The notes under the pieces were generated by a model, which ran no database searches, was not told where the DNA came from, and saw only the letters and a program-made list of their open reading frames with translations. From Campylobacter corcagiensis (GTDB taxonomy: Bacteria; Campylobacterota; Campylobacteria; Campylobacterales; Campylobacteraceae): a stretch of 64,000 nt of DNA. Position 1 is the stretch's first letter, and each line of letters opens with the position of its first letter. The stretch is from the NCBI RefSeq assembly GCF_013201645.1, contig NZ_CP053842.1, positions 620,001-684,000 of the forward strand, given 5' to 3'. Made by a program: the position numbers and the translations under genes. Below are positions 48,140 to 55,999 of this stretch, piece after piece.

Positions 48140-49733
48140 TAAAGACGAACTAAATGGCTTTTTAAATGATGTTAAATTAACTAATCAAAACAGCTCTAAT
48201 TTACAAAAAATAGCCAAATTTGAGTTTAAAGAGTGGCTAGATGGCTTAAGCTCTGATCTTAAAAAAGCCTTGCAAAGTGGCTTAGACCCTACAAAAAAAG
48301 ATGAAAGAGTAAAAAAGGCAAAGAGCAGTTTTAAAGATATGGTTAGTATCTATTTTGGCCACCATGTAAAATTTCCAGAAACTTCTAAATTTAGAAACTT
48401 TTTTTATAAACACAACTCCACTCTAACTAAAAACAACCATCATATGGTTTTTAAAGCCTACAGGGGTGCGGCTAAAACTACTCTTATAAGTAGACTTTAT
48501 GTTTTGTTTATAAAAGTAGTTAAAAAAGAAAAAAGAAACACCATCATAGTCTCAGCCACACTTGATCTAAGCAAAAAAACGCTTGATTTTATAAAAGACG
48601 AACTAGAGACAAATTCTCTTTTTATAGATGATTTTAACATCACAAAAGGAGAGATTTGGAGTAGTGAAGAGATTGTGTTTTATGTTGGTAAAAAGCCTTT
48701 TAAGATAAGTGTATATGGAGCTGGCAAAAAGATAAGGGGCGAAAACTGGAGAGGCTTTAGACCTGATTTGATAATATGCGATGACTTAGAAAATGATGAA
48801 AATGTTAAAACAAAAAGTCAAAGAGATAAAATTTACAACTGGTTTGAAAAAGCCATTATGAAGCTACCAGCAAGAGATGATGAAAACTACAACATCTTTG
48901 TTATAGGCACAACCTTGCATTATGACTGCTTACTTAACCGCCTTGAAAAAAGAGTGGATTTTAAAAGCTTTACATTTCCTTTGGTTTTAAGCTTTCCTTT
49001 TGATTTAGAGACTTTTGCATTAGATGAGTTTATCTTAGATGATATCTCTTTAAATAAAGAGAGATTTTTTCTAGAGTATAAAGCAAGTAAGGGGGCTTTT
49101 TTAAGTGAGTATCAACAAGAGCCATTAAGTAGTGATGAGCTTAGCTTTAGCTCTTATCAAACATTTGATGAGATGCCACTATGTGATGCTTACTATATGG
49201 GAATAGACCCAAGTTTGGGCAAGTCAAAAGGGGATTATTTTAGTATAGCTATTTTAGGGCTATTAGATAATAAATTTTATGCAAAAGTTAAGATGACAAA
49301 ATTAAAGCCTGAGGTGATGGCTGAGAGAATTATCAGCGAAGCAGCTAGTATCTTAAGTCTAAACAGGCCTTTAAAAATAGCCATTGAAACTGTGCAGTTT
49401 CAAGAGTTTTTTAAAGACTATTTAGAAAAAAGGTCTTGTGAGTTAGGAATTTATTTGCCGATTATTTCGCTTAAAAATACAGTGGCTAAAGAGTTAAGGA
49501 TAGATAGTTTAACCCCACCAATTAACAATGGAGTTATCTTAATAGACAAGCACTCTCATACTTTTATAGATGAACTTGATACTTACCCAAAATCAGCTCA
49601 CGATGATGGGCTTGATAGTTTAGAGTTTGCATGGCGTATAGCAAAAGTGCCAAATTTTGATTATGAAAAGGCAAATAAATTTATGAGTGAAATTAGACAA
49701 AAGAAAAGCTTTTTAAAAAGGATATTTAGATGA
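48129..49733 (+). CDS. Phage terminase large subunit (Mu gp28-like)
   Basis: The 534-residue protein has a Walker A-like YRGAAKTT (111-118), Walker B LIICDD (214-219) with ENDENVKTKSQRD after it, the coupling segment FVIGTTLHYD, and a C-terminal RNase H-like nuclease beginning YYMGIDPSLGKSKGDYFS at about residue 356. It is the motor that pumps phage DNA into proheads by headful packaging. The Walker A lacks the usual second Gly, as in other gp28 proteins. Confidence 0.9.
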   Translation: MLFNKDELNGFLNDVKLTNQNSSNLQKIAKFEFKEWLDGLSSDLKKALQSGLDPTKKDERVKKAKSSFKDMVSIYFGHHVKFPETSKFRNFFYKHNSTLTKNNHHMVFKAYRGAAKTTLISRLYVLFIKVVKKEKRNTIIVSATLDLSKKTLDFIKDELETNSLFIDDFNITKGEIWSSEEIVFYVGKKPFKISVYGAGKKIRGENWRGFRPDLIICDDLENDENVKTKSQRDKIYNWFEKAIMKLPARDDENYNIFVIGTTLHYDCLLNRLEKRVDFKSFTFPLVLSFPFDLETFALDEFILDDISLNKERFFLEYKASKGAFLSEYQQEPLSSDELSFSSYQTFDEMPLCDAYYMGIDPSLGKSKGDYFSIAILGLLDNKFYAKVKMTKLKPEVMAERIISEAASILSLNRPLKIAIETVQFQEFFKDYLEKRSCELGIYLPIISLKNTVAKELRIDSLTPPINNGVILIDKHSHTFIDELDTYPKSAHDDGLDSLEFAWRIAKVPNFDYEKANKFMSEIRQKKSFLKRIFR

Positions 49734-51019
49734 AAGAGTTTCTAAAACCAAAAAGAGAATTTATCAAAACAGATTTAAGCTACTACACAGAACTAACAGC
49801 TAGTAGGGTAAGAGCAGCTCTTCTAACCAAAAACCAGCAAGAACTATTTCCTCTTTTTAATCTCTTAGTTGATAAAGATACCAGTTTAGGTAGTGAGTGC
49901 GAAAAAAGATTAAATTCTACTTTAAATAAGTTTTTTACCCACGATTTAGGAGAGAGTGAAGATGAAAATATTGAAGAGATAATTAAAGCTAGTGTTGAGG
50001 CAAGGTTGTATGGATTTTCACTGCTTGAGCTATATTTAGAAAATAATTTTATAAAAGTTAGTTTGGTAGATAGAAGTTATATTGAGTTTAGAGAAAATTT
50101 GCCAACTTTAAGGATAGGTAAAAACCGCTTTATTGCCAAAGAGCCATTTTTTATAACTATTACTTCAAACCCTGCTATGTTAAAAACTCTTTGGATAGCT
50201 TATGCAAAACACTATGTTTTAAGCCTTTATCTGAAATTTGCTGAGTTTTTAGGCGTTCCACCGCTAATTGGTGGAGCTACTAGTAGTGATGAAAAAACAC
50301 TTAAACAGATGAGTGAAGCATTTGAAAACCTAAGAAGTGGAAGTTATGCTATATTTGGCGTAAATGATACGATTAAGATACTTGAAGGGCGTGGAAGCCA
50401 AGAGGACTTTATGGAGTTTATCCGCTACTGTGATGCTGAGATAGCAAAGTGTATAAATGGCTCAGTTCTTAGTTCAAACACGGCAACTACTGGAAGTTAC
50501 GCACAAGGCAAGATCCACGAAAATAACCGCTTTGAGATAATTGATGCTGATATTAAATTTGCCTCGCGTCAAGTAAAGAACTTTTACTCTCGTTTTAACA
50601 AAAAGGCTAATTTAAATATTCAGTATGAAAAAGATAAAAACCTGCTTCAAAGAGCCCAAATGCTCTCAATTTTATACCCACTTGGCTATGAAATGAGTAT
50701 AGATGATATGGCTAAAGAGTTTGATCTTCCTCTTCCAAAAAAAGAAAAATTAAAAAGCTTAAACTATAAACTACCTAAAAAACCACTTGATAAATTTGAT
50801 GAGTTTATAGAAAGTCCTAATTTTAAAGAGCCTTTAAAGGGCGTTGAAACTATGATTAAAGATAGTTTAAACACCTTATTAAAAGAGTGCAATACTTACG
50901 AAGAAGCATTTAATAAGCTTTATGAAATTTATGATGGTGTTCCTTTAGACATTTTAGAAAATGTGATGTTTAGTGCCATGTCTAATGCTGAAATTTTAGG
51001 ACTTAGTGATGAGTTTTAA
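49730..51019 (+). CDS. Phage portal protein (Mu gp29-like, DUF935)
   Basis: The 429-residue protein opens with PKREFIKTDLSYYTELTASR and has DTSLGSECEKRLNSTLNKFF, YGFSLLELYLENNFIKVSLV, LYLKFAEFLGVPPLIGGATS and SSNTATTGSYAQGKIHENNR. These follow the DUF935 portal layout. It overlaps the large terminase stop by four bases (ATGA). The C-terminal helical part precedes the F-like head protein gene as in Mu. Confidence 0.88.
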   Translation: MKEFLKPKREFIKTDLSYYTELTASRVRAALLTKNQQELFPLFNLLVDKDTSLGSECEKRLNSTLNKFFTHDLGESEDENIEEIIKASVEARLYGFSLLELYLENNFIKVSLVDRSYIEFRENLPTLRIGKNRFIAKEPFFITITSNPAMLKTLWIAYAKHYVLSLYLKFAEFLGVPPLIGGATSSDEKTLKQMSEAFENLRSGSYAIFGVNDTIKILEGRGSQEDFMEFIRYCDAEIAKCINGSVLSSNTATTGSYAQGKIHENNRFEIIDADIKFASRQVKNFYSRFNKKANLNIQYEKDKNLLQRAQMLSILYPLGYEMSIDDMAKEFDLPLPKKEKLKSLNYKLPKKPLDKFDEFIESPNFKEPLKGVETMIKDSLNTLLKECNTYEEAFNKLYEIYDGVPLDILENVMFSAMSNAEILGLSDEF

Positions 51020-51061
51020 ACTTCTAAAGATTACTTTATTAAAGTTTTATTTAAATCCACT

Positions 51062-51093
51062 GCGGATGCACTGCTTTGCAGTGCTATATCCGC
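51062..51093 (+). terminator. Strong hairpin between portal and F-like genes
   Basis: GCACTGC (51068-51074) and GCAGTGC (51078-51084) with loop TTT, extended by GCGGAT/ATCCGC outside, make a GC-rich stem in a 120-base gap. There is no T-run, so it may be a processing or attenuation structure. Confidence 0.5.
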
Positions 51094-51139
51094 CCTTTGA
51101 ACGTGGTCAGGGGTGGGGGTTAATAAAAAAGGATAAATT

Positions 51140-52354
51140 TTGATTGATTTTTTTAAAAATCCTGATGAGCTGGTGGCTAAATTTAAGTCTAAAGATTTAA
51201 AGACTAGTTTTGATTATGATGAGATAAGGCATGAAGCCCACAAAAGAGTTTTTACAATAGCTAAGATGATAAATCTTGATCTATTAAAAGATATGCAAAA
51301 CTCTATTAGTAGGGCGATAAATGATGGTATAACCTTTGATGAGTGGAAAAAAGATATCATACCGCACTTAAAAAAGAGTGGTTGGTGGGGTGAAGTTAAG
51401 GTAAAAGATCCTAAAACTGGCAAAGAAAAAGATATCTTTGTTGGCTCAAGGCGATTAAAGACTATATTTGATACAAATTTAAGAACTACTTATGCAGGAG
51501 CTAAAAAGCAAAGCCTTGATGAAAGTTCTATAGAGTATTACCGCTACACAGCAGTTCTTGATAGTAGAACAAGACCAAGTCATAGAAAAATGCATGGTAA
51601 AGTTTTTCATAAAGACCACCCCTTTTGGAAAAAGAATTTTCCACCAAATGGCTGGGGTTGTAGATGCAGTGTTAGGGGCTATACAAAAGATCAGCTTAAA
51701 AAAATGGGTATAACCCCACAAAGCCTAAAGCACCCTGATATCGCAGATAAGGACTTTGCTTATAACATAACAGATCACGATTTAAAAGATGAGTTTTACA
51801 AAAAGGCTAATAAAAAGCTAAAAAATACCCCTAAAATAGCTAAATTTGAGAGTGAGAGAAATCTTTATGTGTGGCAAAAGGGGCTTGATGAGATGGTAGA
51901 TGAGATAATTGTAAAGAAAAACTATAAAAGCCCTATAAATGCTATTCAAGTTGGAATGCTAAATAAGGAGGTTATGGAATTAATATCTAAATTCCTACCA
52001 CTTAAAAACAGAGATAAAAAAGGACTTATTTTAACAAAAGATAGATTATATCATGCAAGACCTGAACGAAAAGGTGAGTATAATCATGATTTTAGTATAG
52101 ATGAGATGAGGCAAATAGTTAAAATTTTAAGCGATGAGAGTAAAATTTATGTGGATTTAAGAGACAATCATAACAACATAGTTTTTATCTTTGATGATGT
52201 AAAGGATGCCAAAAGATTAAATTTAATACCAATTGAGATGATAAAAACTCATAAGAAATTCAAAGATGATAACTATATAATAACACTTGATAAGGTGGAT
52301 AAAATAGACATAGAAAACTGGATAAAAGGAAAGAAAATAGTTAAACTTAAGTAA
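51140..52354 (+). CDS. Mu F-like head morphogenesis protein with C-terminal toxin-like domain
   Basis: The 404-residue protein starts at TTG 51140. Residues about 90-185 are the Mu F domain (RRLKTIFDTNLRTTYAGAKK, YYRYTAVLDSRTRPSHRKMH, then PPNGWGCRCSVRGYTKDQL). Residues about 270-404 are an extra domain: KNRDKKGLILTKDRLYHARP, DFSIDEMRQIVKILSDES, NNIVFIFDD and DNYIITLDKVDK. That shape resembles the PBECR (phage Barnase-EndoU-colicin E5/D-RelE-like) nuclease domains fused to F-like proteins. The F part is sure; the toxin reading is inference. Confidence 0.85.
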   Translation: MIDFFKNPDELVAKFKSKDLKTSFDYDEIRHEAHKRVFTIAKMINLDLLKDMQNSISRAINDGITFDEWKKDIIPHLKKSGWWGEVKVKDPKTGKEKDIFVGSRRLKTIFDTNLRTTYAGAKKQSLDESSIEYYRYTAVLDSRTRPSHRKMHGKVFHKDHPFWKKNFPPNGWGCRCSVRGYTKDQLKKMGITPQSLKHPDIADKDFAYNITDHDLKDEFYKKANKKLKNTPKIAKFESERNLYVWQKGLDEMVDEIIVKKNYKSPINAIQVGMLNKEVMELISKFLPLKNRDKKGLILTKDRLYHARPERKGEYNHDFSIDEMRQIVKILSDESKIYVDLRDNHNNIVFIFDDVKDAKRLNLIPIEMIKTHKKFKDDNYIITLDKVDKIDIENWIKGKKIVKLK

Positions 52355-52438
52355 GTGTGGGTAGGATTTGAACCTACAACATCGAACTTTTCATTCTGTG
52401 GTTACCTGCTTTTAAGCTTCACATCTTCACACTTACTT
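52349..52438 (-). ncRNA. tRNA-like element, antisense to the packaging operon
   Basis: Read on the minus strand, an 11-bp clamp (52428-52438 with 52349-52359) encloses a perfect T arm: GTAGG, loop TTCAAAT, CCTAC. A TGTG/CACA pair can serve as a D stem. The anticodon arm is poor (GAA/TTC only, loop TGAAAAG), so a functional tRNA is unlikely. The clamp includes the stop codon of the F-like toxin gene. It could be a degenerate tRNA, a tRNA mimic or an elaborate terminator. Confidence 0.4.
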
Positions 52439-52467
52439 TATTGTATTATACCACAAAAGGAGTTAAA

Positions 52468-53049
52468 ATGCCAGTTAAAGTAACAAATTTAGATGAAATA
52501 CAAAAAAGCCTTAAAAGGCTTCGTGCCTACACAATAAACTTAAAACCCACTCTAAAAGCAGTTGGTGAGATGGTAAGAACTAGCATAGATGAGAGTTTTG
52601 AGAGTGAAAAAAGTCCATTTGGCAAGCGTTGGAAGCCAATATCTGCAACTACAGCTTTTAACTATGCAGGTGGTAAAAGAAAATCCTACTATAAAAATGG
52701 CAAATCACAAAAAAAGGGTTTTTTACAAAAATACGGCATTCATGGAGATAAAAAGCTTTTATATGAGAGTGGAAATTTAAGGACTAGCTGGGGCGTTAAG
52801 GCTGATAATAAAAGCGTAGTGGTTGAAAGCTATGCTAAGGGTGGTAAGCAAAATTTTCCATATGGTTTAACTCATCAATTTGGTAGTAAAGGCATCCCCC
52901 CACGACCATTTTTACCAATTGATAGTAGTGGAAATTTAGAGCCGAATTTAAAGCGTGATATTTTAGAGATGATAGAAAATGATATAAATAAAAAAGCCAC
53001 AGATATGGCTGTTAAAACATTTATTAAGTCCATTAAAAATTTAACATAA
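52468..53049 (+). CDS. Phage virion morphogenesis protein (Mu G/gp31-like)
   Basis: The start is placed at ATG 52468, behind AAAAGGAG, giving 193 residues. Landmarks are KSPFGKRWKPISATTAFNYA, KKLLYESGNLRTSWGVKADN, and HQFGSKGIPPRPFLPID, all typical of the Mu gpG/virion morphogenesis family needed for tail or head-tail assembly. It is the last gene of the plus-strand packaging block. Its end overlaps a convergent gene by 9 bases. Confidence 0.85.
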   Translation: MPVKVTNLDEIQKSLKRLRAYTINLKPTLKAVGEMVRTSIDESFESEKSPFGKRWKPISATTAFNYAGGKRKSYYKNGKSQKKGFLQKYGIHGDKKLLYESGNLRTSWGVKADNKSVVVESYAKGGKQNFPYGLTHQFGSKGIPPRPFLPIDSSGNLEPNLKRDILEMIENDINKKATDMAVKTFIKSIKNLT

Positions 53050-53754
53050 AGATATGTTAAATTTTCTTACTTTTTTTATAACATCCTTAATCTCTTTTTT
53101 ATCAAAAACATTGTTTATAAAATATTTTGGTATATTAAAATTAAAATCATCATCTACATAGAGCTTTGTATCTGTTTTGAGTTTTTTATACTTTTGGTGC
53201 TCTTTATTGGAGTATTTTAAAGCAAATTCGCTTATGGCTCTAACACTAGAAGTATCACCAAAAAAATTTGGTGGATAATATATCTCAAAAAACGGATCGT
53301 TTGGAGTTAAATATTTTTTATCTGCTTTCTTATTAGGGTTGTCATATCCACTTATGTTAAAATACCAAAAATCATCATCCATATTGGCTGTTTGAAATAT
53401 ATAAAAAACTATATTATACGCTAAATTTTCATGATAGTGATATATATCAGATAGTGTATTAGAGTTATGTCCAAGTTGCCTTATGAGTTTTCTTTTTTCT
53501 TTGTCTAAGCACTTATAATAGATTTTATCAAAAAAATATCCACTATAAACTAAATTTATCACATCTATATCTAGGTTTTTTATTGTAAAATGTTGGATTT
53601 TTTCAAATTTATCTAGTTTTAAGAAATCACTATATAAGCACGGTTTTAACGATTGAAAATATAGTGTTTTTGTCTTTTCAAATATATAATCAATAATATT
53701 TTCACTTGATAGACTGTTTTTTCGCTTGAATATTTTTTGAATTTGATTTATCAT
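53041..53754 (-). CDS. Unknown protein between early and packaging blocks (cargo candidate)
   Basis: The 237-residue protein is rich in Lys, Asn, Tyr and Phe and is AT-rich even for this DNA. No membrane segment or known motif is seen. Notable parts are YHYHENLAYNIVFYIFQTAN and PFFEIYYPPNFFGDTSSVRA. It has no equivalent I know in Mu. It stands alone, convergent with the G-like gene. The position and composition suggest a cargo gene. Confidence 0.6.
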   Translation of the reverse strand: MINQIQKIFKRKNSLSSENIIDYIFEKTKTLYFQSLKPCLYSDFLKLDKFEKIQHFTIKNLDIDVINLVYSGYFFDKIYYKCLDKEKRKLIRQLGHNSNTLSDIYHYHENLAYNIVFYIFQTANMDDDFWYFNISGYDNPNKKADKKYLTPNDPFFEIYYPPNFFGDTSSVRAISEFALKYSNKEHQKYKKLKTDTKLYVDDDFNFNIPKYFINNVFDKKEIKDVIKKVRKFNISLC

Positions 53755-53834
53755 ATCGCCTGATAACCCTCTTTGCTTATATTATATTTTTTTATAAAAT
53801 TTGTCAAGAATTATGGTTAAAATTATATCAAAAT

Positions 53835-54023
53835 TTATTGTTTTTTCTCACTTTCATTAGCTATTTTTTCATACTCTTTTAGATACTCGTTTGCAGGATT
53901 AACACTCTCAGTTGTTGTAAATGTTTTACCACATTTTGGACATTTTCTAAATCTGTGCACGACTAGGCTTTTAGCCGTTCCTATAACTTCAGTTTTATCA
54001 TTTGCACAATATGGACATATCAT
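53835..54023 (-). CDS. Small zinc-ribbon protein, possible phage regulator
   Basis: The 62-residue protein has CPYC and CPKCGKTFTTTE with basic residues between them, a zinc ribbon like that of Ogr/Delta late activators and the N-terminus of NrdR. The stop/start overlap with the gp16-like gene (ATGA) shows co-transcription. It may control the late genes, since no Mor or C homologue is evident elsewhere. Confidence 0.65.
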   Translation of the reverse strand: MICPYCANDKTEVIGTAKSLVVHRFRKCPKCGKTFTTTESVNPANEYLKEYEKIANESEKKQ

Positions 54024-54463
54024 CTTTTATCTCTCCAAGCCTTTATCTTACTCATTATGCTTATTAGCTTTGAAAGCTCACCTTTTGTAAAAGAGTTTAT
54101 CATCTCCAACTTCCAAAGCATCTTTTTTGTATTTTTAAAGACAAACTCTCTAAATTTAGCATCGCTGTAATTAAGCTCATCCTTTAAACTAAGGCATTTT
54201 GTGATCTGCTTTTGCGTAGCAAGGTTTGGATTTAATCTAGCTCTACCCTTATAATCAATCTCATCTATAATAGCATCTTTACCATTCATAATATCAAGTA
54301 GTAAAATCAGCTCTTTTATGCTTAAATTTGCTGATGAGTTAGTTTTAAATGAGTTTTCTAAAAACTCACTCCAAGCCCCCACTTCAAAAGCACTTTTATA
54401 AAAAGGATGTAGGTGAATTCTAGCTAGCAAGCTATTTCTTAAAAGGCGCTGTTTCTTAGTCAT
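54020..54463 (-). CDS. Mu gp16-like regulatory protein (DUF1018)
   Basis: The 147-residue protein contains LATQKQITKCLSLKDELNYS and FTKGELSKLISIMSKIKAWR, following the gp16/DUF1018 pattern in which a helix with ATxxQ precedes a second helical block. It sits in the early operon just before the zinc-ribbon gene, a position like that of gp16 before mor in Mu. Confidence 0.7.
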   Translation of the reverse strand: MTKKQRLLRNSLLARIHLHPFYKSAFEVGAWSEFLENSFKTNSSANLSIKELILLLDIMNGKDAIIDEIDYKGRARLNPNLATQKQITKCLSLKDELNYSDAKFREFVFKNTKKMLWKLEMINSFTKGELSKLISIMSKIKAWRDKR

Positions 54464-55094
54464 TTCCTATCCTTTTTACTACATTTTCTACCATTTTATA
54501 AGCTTTTGTGTTTGTATCAAGGACTTTTAATTTCTCATCTTTTTTCTCTATTTGGCTAACTTTTACTTCCTTATACTCAATCACACCAATTCTTTCTTGA
54601 TGCTTAAACAAATACTCCCAAACCCTTTTAGTATCAAAGCTATCAAGCCTTTGAAAAACTCCATTTTTATTGACTATAAATTTATTTCTTAAATTCCCCT
54701 CATCATCTATGCATATCACAACACCCTCAATGTAAGGGCTTCCTTTGCACCCACTAAAAAGATCTTCTCCCCTAAAGGCTAATTTACAAAATCTCTCAAC
54801 CTCTTTTATGCTTTTTAAAGCTTTTTTGCCCTTTTTTATCTCACTTAAAATTAGGGCTTTTTTATACGCATTAACTGCTCTTTGCATCGCAACATCCACA
54901 CTTACAAACTCTTCTCTAAAAGTGTCCATATAGATGCTAAAATCAATTAATTTATCTGTCTCAATGCCCTCTAAAACTTTGTGATATTTAATAACCTTTG
55001 AGCGTGGTAAAAATGATCTATTATCGCCAAAAAGCTCTTTTATAAGTTTGCGTCTTTCATATCCAATTGCTTCAAAAATCTCATCTATACTCAT
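54456..55094 (-). CDS. Early phage protein, unknown
   Basis: The 212-residue protein begins MSIDEIFEAIGYERRKLIKE. It has a helical first half (VDVAMQRAVNAYKKALILSE) and a beta-rich middle (SPYIEGVVICIDDEGNLRNK). There is no recognisable family. It overlaps the gp16-like gene by 8 bases, so it belongs to the same early operon. Confidence 0.65.
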   Translation of the reverse strand: MSIDEIFEAIGYERRKLIKELFGDNRSFLPRSKVIKYHKVLEGIETDKLIDFSIYMDTFREEFVSVDVAMQRAVNAYKKALILSEIKKGKKALKSIKEVERFCKLAFRGEDLFSGCKGSPYIEGVVICIDDEGNLRNKFIVNKNGVFQRLDSFDTKRVWEYLFKHQERIGVIEYKEVKVSQIEKKDEKLKVLDTNTKAYKMVENVVKRIGND

Positions 55095-55120
55095 TTTTTA
55101 ACCTTTTTAAAACCTTAATC

Positions 55121-55143
55121 AAGGGCTTTGTTACAAAGCCCTT
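55121..55143 (-). terminator. Hairpin inside the early operon
   Basis: AAGGGCTTTG (55121-55130) and CAAAGCCCTT (55134-55143) with a 3-nt loop lie 11 bases after the stop at 55155. It may dampen transcription into the following genes. Confidence 0.5.
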
Positions 55144-55154
55144 TGTTAAAATCT

Positions 55155-55568
55155 TTAAATCAAACTTATATAAGGCGTTTTCTCTCTTATATCCAAGCAC
55201 CCTTTTATCCCATCATCATTTAAAGCTAGTTCTTGAAGCTTTTTTTCAGGCTTAAACAAAGTCGTAGTTTTAACTAAATCATCAAACCTCTCTCCTAAAA
55301 TAAGCCTTAAATTACTCTCATCACTTATTTTTACATCATAGCCCAAACTTACCTTTACACCACTATCACTATCAAGTATAAAGTTTATGGTGGCAGCGTT
55401 TTTACTTTTAAGCATCTCCTTTGCAAACTCGCCAATTAGTTCTCTAAGTGGCTTTAACTTCTCATTTAACTCATCAATTGCAAGTTTTAAATCACAAAAA
55501 TCCTCAACTGCTCTAATTAGAGCTTTATCACTATTTTTTACTTCGTTTTTTCCTATTTTTACTAACAT
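55155..55568 (-). CDS. Early phage protein, unknown
   Basis: The 137-residue protein has a helical N-terminal half (RAVEDFCDLKLAIDELNEKL) and a mixed second half (ATINFILDSDSGVKVSLGYD). No family can be named with confidence. It is part of the minus-strand early operon. Confidence 0.6.
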   Translation of the reverse strand: MLVKIGKNEVKNSDKALIRAVEDFCDLKLAIDELNEKLKPLRELIGEFAKEMLKSKNAATINFILDSDSGVKVSLGYDVKISDESNLRLILGERFDDLVKTTTLFKPEKKLQELALNDDGIKGCLDIREKTPYISLI

Positions 55569-55638
55569 TTTTTACCTTTCTTTTTTTGATTTTTCTAACT
55601 AATTCAAAAAGCCTTTTTTGTAGGCTACCGCTTTTCAT
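55531..55638 (-). CDS. Very small basic protein (35 aa), possible
   Basis: ATG 55638 is preceded by AAGGAGAGAA and opens MKSGSLQKRLFELVRKIKKR, ending in a Lys/Arg/Ser-rich tail at 55531. It overlaps the next gene by 38 bases. The good ribosome binding site is the only support. Confidence 0.35.
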   Translation of the reverse strand: MKSGSLQKRLFELVRKIKKRKVKNVSKNRKKRSKK

Positions 55639-55673
55639 TTCTCTCCTTTCTGTTTTCTGTATTGCGTAATCCT

Positions 55674-55844
55674 TTACGCCTTTTTAAGCACTCTATTAGC
55701 TATTTTTAAGCCGTCTTTACTAAAGCTAATCTCTCTTTTTACTCTTTTTGCATATACACCTCCATCTGGTCTAAACTTAACAACATCAAAGCCTAAAGCT
55801 CTCATTTTTGATTTAAATATCATCATCTCTCCTAAATTTCTCAT
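55674..55844 (-). CDS. Small early phage protein (56 aa)
   Basis: ATG 55844 follows AAAGGA and gives MRNLGEMMIFKSKMRALGFD, then VVKFRPDGGVYAKRVKREIS, ending KKA. It is basic and looks folded (strand-turn-strand). It lies between the B ATPase gene and the early genes, where Mu has several small semi-essential genes. Confidence 0.5.
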   Translation of the reverse strand: MRNLGEMMIFKSKMRALGFDVVKFRPDGGVYAKRVKREISFSKDGLKIANRVLKKA

Positions 55845-55859
55845 AATTTTTTCCTTTAT

Positions 55860-55995
55860 TTAATGTTTTTAACAAAATAGATTTTCAAATTTCAGCATAG
55901 TTATCAAAAACTCGTAAAATCCACAAGGAGCGGACTTTTTGTCCGTAACGCAGTGGATTTTTAAGAGTTTTTGACAAATCTGTTACTAATTTAAA
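55860..55995. repeat. Prophage intergenic repeat, copy 6
   Basis: AGATTTTCAAATTTCAGCAT, AAACTCGTAAAATCCACAAG, a GGACTTTTTGTCC hairpin, ACGCAGTGGATTTTTAAGAG and AAATCTGTTACTAATTTAAA. Same orientation and nearly the same parts as copy 5. Confidence 0.75.
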
Positions 55996-55999
55996 TCTT

